Of a stretch of DNA of 46,396 bases, positions 1 to 10,315 are shown in pieces. Each line of letters opens with the position of its first letter. Position 1 is the first letter of the stretch. The notes beneath the pieces are model-generated. The model was not told where the DNA came from, made no database searches, and was given only the letters and a program-made list of their open reading frames with translations. The stretch comes from Dehalococcoidales bacterium. Its GTDB lineage: Bacteria; Chloroflexota; Dehalococcoidia; Dehalococcoidales; BS750m-G39. The DNA lies in assembly GCA_016783245.1 (NCBI GenBank), contig JADHWY010000003.1, positions 1-46,396 of the forward strand, written 5' to 3'. The position numbers were made by a program, and so were the translations under genes.

Positions 1-28
1 ACTTTAGTACCAAGATAAGAGGAGAATT

Positions 29-895
29 ATGAGAGAATTTGAATACCTTCGGGCGAATACATTGAAGGAGGCGTGTTCTCTGCTCTCCGAGTATAAGGAG
101 GAAGCCAAAATACTTGCCGGTGGCCAATCTTTACTCACCCTTCTTAAGATGGATATGTTAAGGCCTTCCTACCTAATTGACATCAAGTTTATCCCTGAGC
201 TGAACTATATGGACTTCGATGAGAAAGAGGGTTTGAAGATGGGTGCTTTGACCACCCACCGCGCTGTGGAAAAATCGCCACTGCTCAAAGAAAAATTTCC
301 GGTTCTCCCGGAGACAGAACTGGTCGTGGCCTCAGTTCAAACCCGAAACTGGGGTACTATTGGCGGTACCCTTGTCCATGCTGACCCGATAGGAGATATA
401 GCACCAACGTTAATCGTGTTGGATTCAAAGGCAAAGTTCACCAGTGTAAACGGAGAGAGAACCATATCTCTTACGGAGCTTTTCGTCGACTTCTTCGCGA
501 CCGTTATTGAAGAAGATGAGATACTCTGTGAGATACAGATACCAACCCTACCGGCTCATACCGGCGTTGCCTATCAAAAGTTTAGCACCATCGAAGCCGG
601 CATAAAGATTGCCGGAGCAGCCTCACTGATAAGCCTAGAGGACGGGATATGCAAAGATGCTAAGATAGCACTTAGCGCCGTGGCTCCGGTTCCAATAAGA
701 GCACTAAAGGCAGAGGAAATGCTGAGGGGCAAGCCGGTTGACGATAAGTTGATTGAGCAGGCAGCGCAAATAGCATCAACTGAGGCAGACCCTGTAACTG
801 ATATGCATGCCACCGATGAATACAGAGGAGAATTAGTGAAAGTTCTAGTGCGGCGAGCAACGAAAACGGCCTTAGAAAGAGCTAAGACAACCTAG
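29..895 (+). CDS. FAD-binding (medium) subunit of xanthine dehydrogenase/CoxM-family molybdenum hydroxylase
   Basis: ORF of 288 aa; 'ILAGGQSLLTLLKMDMLRPSYLIDI' and 'RNWGTIGGTLVHADPIGDIAP' typical of the FAD_binding_5 family; SD aagaggag upstream; followed by 2Fe-2S and Mo subunits. Confidence 0.93.
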   Translation: MREFEYLRANTLKEACSLLSEYKEEAKILAGGQSLLTLLKMDMLRPSYLIDIKFIPELNYMDFDEKEGLKMGALTTHRAVEKSPLLKEKFPVLPETELVVASVQTRNWGTIGGTLVHADPIGDIAPTLIVLDSKAKFTSVNGERTISLTELFVDFFATVIEEDEILCEIQIPTLPAHTGVAYQKFSTIEAGIKIAGAASLISLEDGICKDAKIALSAVAPVPIRALKAEEMLRGKPVDDKLIEQAAQIASTEADPVTDMHATDEYRGELVKVLVRRATKTALERAKTT

Positions 896-919
896 CATTA
901 AACAGGAGGTAGCACTAGC

Positions 920-1417
920 ATGGAACTCGCAAAAAAACTGATAAAAGTCGCGGTAAATGGAGAATCCCGTGAGCTGTGGATAAAGCAAAACATCACTCTG
1001 CTTGATTTACTGCGTGATTATCTGGGGCTGACGGGAGCTAAGCTGGCTTGCATCAGCAATTCTTGTGGCGCCTGCACCGTCATTGTTGATGACATGGCGG
1101 TCAAGTCGTGTTCAGTACTGGCAATGCAGGTAGATGGGAAGGAAGTCTTCACTGTTGAGGGGTTGGCCAAGGATAATAAGCTTCACCCTCTCCAGCAGGC
1201 TTTCATTGAGCATGTTGCCTTTCAGTGTGGTTTCTGCACCCCGGGGAAACTCATGTCAGCCAAGGCGCTGTTGGACGAGAATCCCAACCCGACCGAGGAG
1301 GAATTGAGGAGAGATATGGAAGGTAACTTATGCCGCTGTACCGGCTATAAAAAGTATATTGAAGCTATAATGGATGTAGCACAACATCCAGAGAAATATA
1401 GCGCAAAGGAAGGTTAA
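920..1417 (+). CDS. 2Fe-2S (small) subunit of molybdenum hydroxylase (CoxS-like)
   Basis: CISNSCGACTV...C and QCGFCTPG...NLCRCTGY motifs for two [2Fe-2S] clusters; SD aggaggt. Confidence 0.95.
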   Translation: MELAKKLIKVAVNGESRELWIKQNITLLDLLRDYLGLTGAKLACISNSCGACTVIVDDMAVKSCSVLAMQVDGKEVFTVEGLAKDNKLHPLQQAFIEHVAFQCGFCTPGKLMSAKALLDENPNPTEEELRRDMEGNLCRCTGYKKYIEAIMDVAQHPEKYSAKEG

Positions 1418-1419
1418 AA

Positions 1420-3786
1420 ATGGCAGATTATCGTGTTGTCGGTAAAGGGATACCACGAAAGGACAGCATAGAAAAGATTACCGGGCAGGCGAAGTATACT
1501 TTCGATATAGTACTGCCTGAGATGTTGCATGCCAAAATCCTTCGCAGTCTGCATGCCCATGCCAAGATTGTAAACATCGATACCAGTGAGGCAGAGAAGC
1601 TACCTGGAGTCAAGGCAGTAATCACGGGGAAGGATACATGGGGGATGAGATTCGGTTTCGTTGATACCCCGCGTTACCCCTGTGAGCAGCCCGTCATAGC
1701 TGAAGACAAGGTGCGTTTTATCGGTGAGTCGGTAGCAGCGGTAGCTGCTGTTGATGAGAACACGGCTAACGAGGCTTTAGACCTGATTGAAATAGAGTAT
1801 GAACCTATTCCTGCAGTGTTTGACCCTGAAGAGGCAATGAAGGAAGGTGCGCCTCAAATCCACGGGGAACAAATCCCAGCACCGGGCAGGAAGTGTGCCT
1901 GGCAGGATTGGGGGGTGGCTAGGGTAGCACGCTCCTATAATCCGGTAAACAACATCGGTGCTACAGTTAATTTAAGCTACGGTGATAGTGAAAAGGGATT
2001 TGCTGAAGCAGAATATATTAGGGAGGATACTTGGGTTGTTCCTCGGACAAGTCATGCCGCAATGGAACCTCACGGTGCAGTAGCCAGTTACAATCCTCTT
2101 ACCGGGTATCTGGATGTCTGGCTAAGCCACATGGGCTATGAGCTTAAGCGGTATTGGATATCTAAGACTTTAGGAATACCAATAAGTAAGATAAGGGTTC
2201 ATAAAACCTTTATCGGTGGTGCCTTCGGCGGCAAGGCTCAGGTATTTGACCATGAGATAATAGCTTCCTTTCTCTCACGCAAGACCGGTAAACCAGTAAA
2301 ACTAATCCTCACTAGGGATGAGGTGTTTACTTCTACCAATAATAGTATCGCCTTAAAGATTAATGTCAAGAAAGGCGTTAAGAAAGACGGAACCATAGTG
2401 GGGCAGCATGTGAAACTAATCAGTGATATGGGGGCATATCGAGGTAGTGTTCCGGTATGCCTGTTTCTCTGTCATTCCATGCGCGATGCCATATATAACA
2501 TACCTAACCTGACTCATGAGGGTGTGGGAGCCTACACTAATAAGTCAACAACTATGGCTAAGCGAGGGCATGGGTCACAGCAGATGACTACTGCCATTGA
2601 GTCCCAGATGGACTGGATAGCTGAAGACTTGGGGCTGGACCCAGTGGAGTTCAGGTTGAAAAACCTGAGGCAGAAAGGCGATGTTCTTCCCAACAGGGAT
2701 ACGCTGAATAGTTACGGTCTTCCTGATTGTATCAAGAAGATAGTTGAGGCTTCAAACTGGAAGGAAAAGAGAGGGAAGTTGGGCCCTGGCCGTGGCATAG
2801 GCTTAGCGGTGAGTGCCATGTTCAACGGTTCTGGATACTGGCCATTCACTGCTGGCTCTATAGTGAGGATGAACCACGATGGAACCGTTACCCTTTACAT
2901 GGGTCAGGCGGAGTTTGGCCAAGGGCCGACTACGACGACATGCCAGCTAGTTGCCGAAGAGCTAGGACTGAACGTAGAGGATGTAAATCTCGTTGATGGC
3001 GATTCCGAACTCTGCCCACTCGACTACAGCAACTTCCTTAGCGGCGGTATGTTTGTCAGCTGCAAAGCTGGCTTGGTTGCAGCCCAAGATTTGAGGCAGC
3101 AAATACTGAAGGTTGCCGCTGAGATGCTGGAAGAAGATGTTGAGGACCTGGAGACTATGAATCGTCGTGTCTACATCAAGACAGACCCTGAAGAGGGTGT
3201 AGCTTTTGATGAGATACTTAGATATAGCATCCAGAAGCATGCTGGAGATCTTCTTATGGGGAAAGGATTCTGCAAGCCGGTGCCGGAGATAGAGTTCTAC
3301 CCCAGCCTGTCAAAAGGGTCGGGTAGATGGACAGATGCTTACAGTTTCACCGCCTCCATCGCTGAGGTAAGTGTAGATGCTGAGACAGGAAGGACAAAGG
3401 TAGACCATATATGGATAGGCGATGACTGCGGCCGCGAAATAAACACTGCAATATGTGAAGGTCAACTCCAGAGCCAGGCAGTTATGGGAATGGGAGATGC
3501 GCTATTTGAGGAGGTCATGTTTTCCGAGGGGCGAACGATTAATGCTAACTTTGTCGATTACGAAATCCCACGGGCTTTTGATATTCCTGAGATAACAACA
3601 ATTGATGCTTCTGACCCTGACCCTAATGGACCCTTCGGCGCCAAAGAGATTGGAGAGTGCGCTCGTGCAGCAGTGATTGGGTCTATAGTCAATGCTGTCT
3701 ATGATGCAACAAAGGTCAAGATTACGAGTCTCCCCCTACATCCAGAGAAGATTTTCCGAGGGTTAGAGGAGAAGGCAAAGTCGTGA
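1420..3786 (+). CDS. Molybdopterin-binding (large) subunit of xanthine dehydrogenase family protein
   Basis: 788 aa; 'GGAFGGKAQ', 'GQAEFGQGPTTTTCQL', 'GPFGAKEIGE' active-site Glu region; operon context. Confidence 0.92.
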   Translation: MADYRVVGKGIPRKDSIEKITGQAKYTFDIVLPEMLHAKILRSLHAHAKIVNIDTSEAEKLPGVKAVITGKDTWGMRFGFVDTPRYPCEQPVIAEDKVRFIGESVAAVAAVDENTANEALDLIEIEYEPIPAVFDPEEAMKEGAPQIHGEQIPAPGRKCAWQDWGVARVARSYNPVNNIGATVNLSYGDSEKGFAEAEYIREDTWVVPRTSHAAMEPHGAVASYNPLTGYLDVWLSHMGYELKRYWISKTLGIPISKIRVHKTFIGGAFGGKAQVFDHEIIASFLSRKTGKPVKLILTRDEVFTSTNNSIALKINVKKGVKKDGTIVGQHVKLISDMGAYRGSVPVCLFLCHSMRDAIYNIPNLTHEGVGAYTNKSTTMAKRGHGSQQMTTAIESQMDWIAEDLGLDPVEFRLKNLRQKGDVLPNRDTLNSYGLPDCIKKIVEASNWKEKRGKLGPGRGIGLAVSAMFNGSGYWPFTAGSIVRMNHDGTVTLYMGQAEFGQGPTTTTCQLVAEELGLNVEDVNLVDGDSELCPLDYSNFLSGGMFVSCKAGLVAAQDLRQQILKVAAEMLEEDVEDLETMNRRVYIKTDPEEGVAFDEILRYSIQKHAGDLLMGKGFCKPVPEIEFYPSLSKGSGRWTDAYSFTASIAEVSVDAETGRTKVDHIWIGDDCGREINTAICEGQLQSQAVMGMGDALFEEVMFSEGRTINANFVDYEIPRAFDIPEITTIDASDPDPNGPFGAKEIGECARAAVIGSIVNAVYDATKVKITSLPLHPEKIFRGLEEKAKS

Positions 3787-3876
3787 TTTCTTTGAGATTT
3801 CCCTGATTACTGTTTGGAGTAACTCTTGATATCTGAAGGGTAGTCTTCAAAATCACGGAGCATATACCCTAAGCCA

Positions 3877-5268
3877 TCATCTGCCGATAGCCCTGACGAT
3901 TTCCCCATATCTAACTAGACCTGCCAGACCAGTAATCGCCCTCTCGGGAAGGGGATAAGTAGGAATACCGCTATCCTCAAGTGCATTTATCTCAGCATAA
4001 GCTGCTCCACCGGGGGAATCAAGACACACTGCTATCGGCTTTTCCTGGTATCTGGTTATGTCAATCACTGCCCTCATCAGCTCTATATTTGAGCCGTAGA
4101 AGACAGCGGCTACGGCTACCACATCAACACCGTCATCGTCCAAAACAACCCTCAGCATTTCCCGACAGGCATCAAATTCGTTTAATTTCCACGCCAGGTC
4201 AACCGGGTTATCCACAGCATTAAGTGGCGATACTAGCTGCCTAAGCCTGCGCCTTGTCGTTGGTGAAAACTGAGCCAGCCTCAAGCCCAATTGCTGACAT
4301 TTATCAGCCATAATTATTCCCGGACCAGCCTGAGCCGAGAAAATGGCTACCCGGTTACCGACTGATGGTGGTTGAAAGGTCAGCGCCTTGACTATGTCAA
4401 CCAAATCAGTCATATCGCCAACAGTAATTATACCAGCTTGAGTAAAAGCGGCTTTATAGAACTCGTATTTGCCAGCTAAGGCACCGGTGTGCGATAAAGT
4501 AGCCTTATCTATACCCTCACTCCCACCCCCCTTATAGGCTACAATCGGCTTTTGTTTCACCACCTGCCTGGCAGCATTCATAAGTAGTCGGGGTTGTTCT
4601 AAACCTTCCACATATAAAACTATTACCCTGGTCTCATTATCCTGACCCAAGTAGGTTACCACCTCATCAAAATCAAGGTTGCACCTGTTGCCCAACCCCA
4701 TAGCTTTACTAATACCCACATTGTGGTTGTTCAAAGCATGGACTATGTAAACACACATTCCCCCACTTTGAGCAGCTACCCCCACACTGCCAGCCTTAGT
4801 TAAACTGGCAGTTTGCTGAAATGAGGCATTAAGGCCAATCGTGGAATTAACAAATCCCACAGTATTTGGCCCTATAATCTTCATCCCACCTCTATCAGCT
4901 ATATCCCTAAGCTGAGCCTGCAAATCTGAACCAATCTCCGTGCCCACCTCCTTGAAACCACCGCTAATCAGAATAGCCCCCTTTATTCCCTTAGCAATAC
5001 ACTCCTCTATGGTAGATAAAGTGAGCTCGGCGGGAATAGCAACGATAGCTAAATCAACCTCCCCTGGAATAGCTGTAACCGAAGGATATACTCTTAGCCC
5101 AAAAAGCTCAGATAGGCCGGGGTTAACTGGATAAACCCTGCCCCCAAACCCACCTTCGAGCAGGTTGCCGACACACATGAAACCCACCTTCTCTGGATTA
5201 GCTGAGGCACCGACTACAGCAATGCTTCTGGGAGAGAAAATATGGTCTAACTGCTCCACCAAATCCAT
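3877..5268 (-). CDS. CoA-binding / ADP-forming acyl-CoA synthetase alpha-subunit-like protein
   Basis: 'FSPRSIAVVGASANPEKVG', 'GPNTVGFVN', and 'SHTGALAG' (phosphohistidine region of the ADP-forming acyl-CoA synthetase alpha domain). Confidence 0.85.
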   Translation of the reverse strand: MDLVEQLDHIFSPRSIAVVGASANPEKVGFMCVGNLLEGGFGGRVYPVNPGLSELFGLRVYPSVTAIPGEVDLAIVAIPAELTLSTIEECIAKGIKGAILISGGFKEVGTEIGSDLQAQLRDIADRGGMKIIGPNTVGFVNSTIGLNASFQQTASLTKAGSVGVAAQSGGMCVYIVHALNNHNVGISKAMGLGNRCNLDFDEVVTYLGQDNETRVIVLYVEGLEQPRLLMNAARQVVKQKPIVAYKGGGSEGIDKATLSHTGALAGKYEFYKAAFTQAGIITVGDMTDLVDIVKALTFQPPSVGNRVAIFSAQAGPGIIMADKCQQLGLRLAQFSPTTRRRLRQLVSPLNAVDNPVDLAWKLNEFDACREMLRVVLDDDGVDVVAVAAVFYGSNIELMRAVIDITRYQEKPIAVCLDSPGGAAYAEINALEDSGIPTYPLPERAITGLAGLVRYGEIVRAIGR

Positions 5269-5270
5269 AA

Positions 5271-6899
5271 CTAATTGACCTCCAAAATCCAGTGAGGCTC
5301 AACCGAGACTTCATTTAGCATAGCGAAACCTAGAGGACTTAGGTCATACCCCTTAATATAGGGCTTGACCAGAAAATAATTCTGTCCAAACCACAAGGGT
5401 AGACAGGCAGCATCCTCAATTAGAAGTTGCTCAGCCTGTTGATATAGTGCCAAGCTCAGGTTATTATCTTGCTCCACCCCTGTCCTCTCCAGCAGAGCAT
5501 CTACCTCAGGGTTGCTATACTCGCTGTAGTTATTATCAGCACCAGTATGAAACAAAACATCCAAAAAATCCTGCGGATGAGGGTAATCGGCAATCCAACC
5601 CATATAGAACATCTCATCCTTCTCCTGCTTAAGGTGATAAAGGAATCTCTGTGGCTCTAATTGCCTGACCTCAACCTCCACCCCCAGGTTGCTTCGCCAC
5701 TCCTGAATGATAGCTTCCAGCTCCTGCGATATTAATCCTCCCCAGCCTATAGTGGTAATGGCGATAGGCGGCAATTGGGATACGTCACCATAACTAGAAT
5801 TGGCAATCAACTCCCTTGCCCCATCTATATCATAGTCCAGCCCAAGAAGCCCCTCATTATAACCAGGCATGCCAGGCGGTAGGATGCCATCTGCCTGCTG
5901 CATCATGCCCTTGAATACCAAGGAAACTAACTTATCCTTATCAATCGCCTGAGAGAAGGCACGGCGGATATTGACATCGTCAAACGGTGGCTTGGTAGTA
6001 TTAAAACCAATGTAGAAAAAGCTCAACTCAGGCGTTATCCTTAAATCTGTGTAAAAGGGACCTGCTTCATCGGTAGCCTTCTCAATATAATCACGGTAAA
6101 CGCTGGTGATATCAATCTTGCCCGTCTCATACATATTCATAGGCACGCCGCCCCACAACTGAAAGACAACAAGATTGACCTTGGCCACCTCTCCATAGTA
6201 AAGCTCGTTCTTCTCTAAAACAAGCAAGCTATTTTCATCCCATTGCTTAAGCTTAAACGGACCGGTGCCATTGGGACTACGCCACCATTCCCCACCCGAC
6301 TCCACATCAGCTCTATCCACCACAAAGGCGGTGGGATAGGTTAACTTGGACAAGAAATAAGATTTGGGGGCATCTATAGTTACCTGAAGAGTATAATCAT
6401 CAATAACCCTGACACCACTAATCTCCTTACTTTCACCAGATAATACTTCCTTCACCCCGACAATATCGCCCAGATAGGTGGCTGCTGTCTGAGACCCAGT
6501 TCCAGGGTCACAGGCCCGCTCCCAGGAATATTTAAAATCCTCAGCTTTAACCTGCCTGCCATTATGAAACATAACATCCTGCCGCAGATAGAAGGTATAG
6601 GTCCTGCCATTATCGCTGACCTGCCACGACTGGGCTATATCAGGCGTTGGCTTCAGGTTATCATCAAGGCTAACCAGCCCGCCAAATAGCTGCGTTACAT
6701 ATTCATGGGAAGTCATCTCACCGGAGACCGCCGGGTCAAGGGTTAGCGGGTCAATACCATACAGGCTAAGAGTATTTTCTCCAGCACCAGGGATTGGCGC
6801 TTCTTCCTGCCCAAACTGGCAGCTAACACCGGGATAGTAGAATACCAGCAGACTACATACCAGTACTACTGAAAGAAAGACATATAAGATTCTTTTCAT
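5271..6899 (-). CDS. Peptide/solute ABC transporter substrate-binding protein (SBP family 5, OppA/DppA-like)
   Basis: N-terminal signal sequence; 'LDPAVSGEMTSHEYVTQLFGGLVSLDDNLKPTPDIAQSWQVSDNGRTYTFYLRQDVMFHNG' typical of SBP_bac_5. Confidence 0.92.
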   Translation of the reverse strand: MKRILYVFLSVVLVCSLLVFYYPGVSCQFGQEEAPIPGAGENTLSLYGIDPLTLDPAVSGEMTSHEYVTQLFGGLVSLDDNLKPTPDIAQSWQVSDNGRTYTFYLRQDVMFHNGRQVKAEDFKYSWERACDPGTGSQTAATYLGDIVGVKEVLSGESKEISGVRVIDDYTLQVTIDAPKSYFLSKLTYPTAFVVDRADVESGGEWWRSPNGTGPFKLKQWDENSLLVLEKNELYYGEVAKVNLVVFQLWGGVPMNMYETGKIDITSVYRDYIEKATDEAGPFYTDLRITPELSFFYIGFNTTKPPFDDVNIRRAFSQAIDKDKLVSLVFKGMMQQADGILPPGMPGYNEGLLGLDYDIDGARELIANSSYGDVSQLPPIAITTIGWGGLISQELEAIIQEWRSNLGVEVEVRQLEPQRFLYHLKQEKDEMFYMGWIADYPHPQDFLDVLFHTGADNNYSEYSNPEVDALLERTGVEQDNNLSLALYQQAEQLLIEDAACLPLWFGQNYFLVKPYIKGYDLSPLGFAMLNEVSVEPHWILEVN

Positions 6900-6932
6900 C
6901 TGAGCTAACTCTCTCCCTATTTTGTAGCTGGT

Positions 6933-7340
6933 TTATACCAAAACGATTCCCCAATCTTTGTAGCCCTGCTGAATAATAGCCAGGTATTCCTTTGAAGGCT
7001 GTGTCTCTTCTGATTGTTCGACCTTGACATAGGTTACAGCTTCCATCCGGTTGCCAAATCCATCTGTCACTATTACATTTACTCTGGTATAAATATCAGG
7101 ATAGCCTTCATACTTATCCAACTGTCTCAAACCTCTTTCTGAAAGTTCGTAAATAGCGCCGATAACTCTCTCTCCCCTAAATGGCTTGATACTGGCAACT
7201 CCACCATGCCACTTTCTTGACCAGCCAGCGAATATCAGCTTGTAATTGGGGAGAGTAGCTACGAATTTTGGCTGGGCATCAGGGCAGCGTTCCGACATCT
7301 GCTTACGACTAAGATTAGAAGCATAGGCAAAATAATACAT
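6933..7340 (-). CDS. Gamma-glutamylcyclotransferase-like protein
   Basis: 'MYYFAYASNLSRKQMSERCP' and 'GAIYELSERGLRQLDKYEG' GGCT-family signatures. Confidence 0.85.
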   Translation of the reverse strand: MYYFAYASNLSRKQMSERCPDAQPKFVATLPNYKLIFAGWSRKWHGGVASIKPFRGERVIGAIYELSERGLRQLDKYEGYPDIYTRVNVIVTDGFGNRMEAVTYVKVEQSEETQPSKEYLAIIQQGYKDWGIVLV

Positions 7341-7367
7341 TCTGCTCTCTCTAAATCCGCCTAATCC

Positions 7368-8060
7368 TTAAAACAGACCTTCCCTTTTCAGGCTCAGGTA
7401 GTTTTTATCACCGATAATGATGTGGTCCAGGACATCTATGCCCACAATCTCCCCAACTTCGGTTAGTCTTTTGGTTAACTTTATGTCATCTTCTGAGGCT
7501 CCAGGGTCGCCTGAGGGGTGATTATGCACAAAAATAACTGAGGTGGCACTGGCAGATATTGCCTCTTTGAATACCTCCCTGGGGTGAACAATACTGGTAT
7601 CTAAGCTGCCGATTGAAATTTCTGACACCCTTATCAGTCGATTCCTGGTATCTAACAAGATTGCCAGAAAGTGTTCCCTCTTTTTACCCTTTAATTTACC
7701 CCTCACCAAGCTCACCACATCTTCAGGGGTCTTAACTATTGGCTTGTCTTCAGCCTCAGAATAACCCTCCAGCCGGCTGGACAATTCGAAAGCCGCCTTA
7801 ATCTGAGATGCCTTGGCAGGTCCAATCCCCTTCACCTGTGATAACTCCTCAACCGAGGCACTGGCGATACCTTTGAGATTGCCAAACTGGCTTAACAGCC
7901 TCTGGGCAGTCACCATCACCGATTCGCCAGCAACGCCGCGACCAAGAATCACAGCCAAAATCTCCTGAGACGATAGAGCTTCCACCCCTAATTTTTGCAG
8001 CCTCTCCCTGGGTCGCTCAGAAAGAGGCAAATCATGAATAGTGAATGATTTCTTTGCCAT
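7368..8060 (-). CDS. radC: RadC family protein (JAB/MPN domain)
   Basis: 'HNHPSGDPGASEDDIKLTKRL' JAMM motif with N-terminal HhH region 'LSQVKGIGPAKASQIKAAFEL'. Confidence 0.95.
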   Translation of the reverse strand: MAKKSFTIHDLPLSERPRERLQKLGVEALSSQEILAVILGRGVAGESVMVTAQRLLSQFGNLKGIASASVEELSQVKGIGPAKASQIKAAFELSSRLEGYSEAEDKPIVKTPEDVVSLVRGKLKGKKREHFLAILLDTRNRLIRVSEISIGSLDTSIVHPREVFKEAISASATSVIFVHNHPSGDPGASEDDIKLTKRLTEVGEIVGIDVLDHIIIGDKNYLSLKREGLF

Positions 8061-8070
8061 CTCCTCGCTT

Positions 8071-9222
8071 TCAATAGCCAGTAGTCGCTAGTGCAGGGCA
8101 CATCCATTCCTCCGTAGTCGATTGGTATTGCTGAGCGACATAATCCCGCCATAAACTATCCAGACCATCCATATCAAAGCCATAAACCCTTTCCAGGGCT
8201 GCATCGTAACTACTACCCTCCCTGAAGGTATTCAGCAGCTCGAGCATCTTACCCTGTCCATAATTGGCGATAAGAAATTCAACCAGACTATAGCTTTGAG
8301 CATAGGAAAGGTAAGCCTCCCCAGCATAAGCGGAGAAGGGGCTAGATAGGCTCTGCACTGAGATAAGGCTATCCTCAGCTATTGCCCTACTAAGATGACT
8401 GGTAAGTTCTAGGCCCAGCACCCCTTCATTATGCATAGCTAGACCTTCATCAAGCCAGGTAGGCAGGCTATTATAAGGATTAAGGGTCATCTGGTGGATA
8501 ACCAGATGTGTCAGCTCATGGGCGATTGCCCTCTTGCCCCAGTTGATATTACTAGGAGCTATGCCAATAGCTATAATGCCATGCCTGGTAAAGGCTACCC
8601 CACCAGTCCACTCCTGAGGATAAATCATAGCCCCCTTTAAATCCTTGGCGTCGGCGTAGACATAGAGCTTGGCAGATTTCCCTAGATAAGCGCCAGTATC
8701 CTCAGCCAGCCTCTCCAATGCCTCTTGAGCCGCTACCATCAGCTCCCGCGCAAAAGAATCATCCCCTTTATACCAAAAAATAGTTACCTTCCCTTCGGTA
8801 AAACCGCGCCATGAATAGCGAATGTCATCAAGCCGGACTTGAGCTGGAGCAGTTTCCACTCTGTTGCCATTGGTATCCTCTACTTTCCACCAGTATTCCA
8901 TGCTGGAGCCGGGTGGTAGCCCACCAATTTTCACCATTTCCAAAGTCCAGCCGACATCAACAGTAGCACTGGGCATAAATTCAATATAGGCCTCACTGGT
9001 TACCTGAGCAAAGCTTGCTCGGTCAACGGTATAGCAGAGGCGAATATCAATGATATTGACATTGCTCTGGGCTGACAGATTGAAGTTGAGCCTGGAAGGG
9101 AACTCTGCCTGAGCCGAGCTATCCAGTATGGTTAACTCACCTTGGGCTTGAACCAGACCGGGACTCGATATAGCTAATAAGAAGCAAAAAAATAAAGTTA
9201 ACAGGATGGTTTTCTTAATCAT
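8071..9222 (-). CDS. Secreted gluzincin-like protein (peptidase MA-like domain)
   Basis: Signal peptide; zinc-protease-like 'AIAHELTHLVIHQ' with 'LPTWLDEGLAMHNEG'. Confidence 0.75.
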   Translation of the reverse strand: MIKKTILLTLFFCFLLAISSPGLVQAQGELTILDSSAQAEFPSRLNFNLSAQSNVNIIDIRLCYTVDRASFAQVTSEAYIEFMPSATVDVGWTLEMVKIGGLPPGSSMEYWWKVEDTNGNRVETAPAQVRLDDIRYSWRGFTEGKVTIFWYKGDDSFARELMVAAQEALERLAEDTGAYLGKSAKLYVYADAKDLKGAMIYPQEWTGGVAFTRHGIIAIGIAPSNINWGKRAIAHELTHLVIHQMTLNPYNSLPTWLDEGLAMHNEGVLGLELTSHLSRAIAEDSLISVQSLSSPFSAYAGEAYLSYAQSYSLVEFLIANYGQGKMLELLNTFREGSSYDAALERVYGFDMDGLDSLWRDYVAQQYQSTTEEWMCPALATTGY

Positions 9223-10311
9223 CCTTCTTCACCTAGATTAGACCGGAGGTAGGCTGTTATCAGACCATCCAGTTCCCCACCTAATACGGCATCTGTATTG
9301 CTGGTTTGGTAATCAGTTCTATGGTCCTTTACCATCTTATAGGGATGGAGGACATAACTTCTAATCTGGTTACCCCAGCCGGCAGCAATACGCTTCCCCT
9401 TGAGCCTGGCCCTCTCTTCAGCTCTCTTGACCAACTCCAAGTCCAAAAGGCGAGAGCGAAGTATCTTTAAGGCGATTTCTTTATTCTGGTGCTGAGAACG
9501 CTCACTCTGACTAGTAACCACCAGCCCCGTGGGTAGATGGGTCAACCTGACAGCACTACTCGTCTTCTGCATATGTTGTCCTCCTGGTCCGCTAGACCGA
9601 AATACATCAACCTTCAAATCATCAGGCTCTATCTTCACATCAACATCTGCTTCAGCTTCAGGCATAACTTCCACCAAGGCAAAGGAGGTATGCCGAGCAT
9701 GGTCAGCATCAAAAGGGGAAAGGCGAACCAGCCGATGAACACCATGCTCTGATTTCAGGTAGCCACAGGCATAATCACCGTTAACCCCGATGACTGCGCT
9801 CTTTATCCCTGCCTCCTCACCTGGCGAAATATCTAATAGCTCAGCTTTATAACCACGGCGCTCAGCCCAGCGAAGGTACATCCTCATTAGCATCTGCGCC
9901 CAATCCTGAGATTCTGTACCCCCAGCCCCGGCATGGATAGACAGAATAGCATTTCTGGAATCATACTCACTGCTAAAAGCTGCCTCCAGTTCCAGCTCAT
10001 CAAGGCGAGAAGCCAACTTCTCCACCTCGGACTGAATCTCCGCTTCGAGCGAGCTGTCCCCCAAGGAGACTAATTCAGCAAGGTCAGCCGCTCTTTCCTC
10101 CAGCTCCCGCCACCGGTTTACCACTTTCCTCTGCTCAGACAAGAGGCGCATAACATTCTGTGCCTTAATCTGGTCTAACCAAAAGTCAGGCTGGGCTGAC
10201 TGCTTCTCTAACCTGGCAATTTCCTCTTCCCTAGCAGCGATGTCAAAGATGCACCATTGCCATAGAGATTCTAGCCTGTAAATCCTTTAATTTGTCCCCT
10301 AACTCTTGCAT
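9219..10311 (-). CDS. prfB: Peptide chain release factor 2; needs a programmed +1 frameshift at CTT TGA C near 10248-10242
   Basis: GGQ motif 'RSSGPGGQHMQKTSSAVRLTH'. The 310-aa ORF lacks its N-terminus. A 22-codon 5' ORF (MQELGDKLKDLQARISMAMVHL) starts at 10311 and ends in CTT-TGA-C; skipping one T joins DIAAREEEIARLEKQSAQPDFWLDQIKAQNV to MRLLSEQ. Confidence 0.95.
10240..10252 (-). promoter_or_regulatory. prfB programmed +1 frameshift site (CTT UGA C)
   Basis: Minus-strand ATGGTGCATCTTTGACATC; in-frame UGA after CUU followed by C, with a weak SD-like GGTG just upstream. Confidence 0.92.
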
Positions 10312-10315
10312 CTAG

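Noticed and set aside
1420-3786. Annotation as aerobic CO dehydrogenase CoxL
   Set aside because: No AYRCSFR or AYRGAGR loop; only a family-level call is justified.
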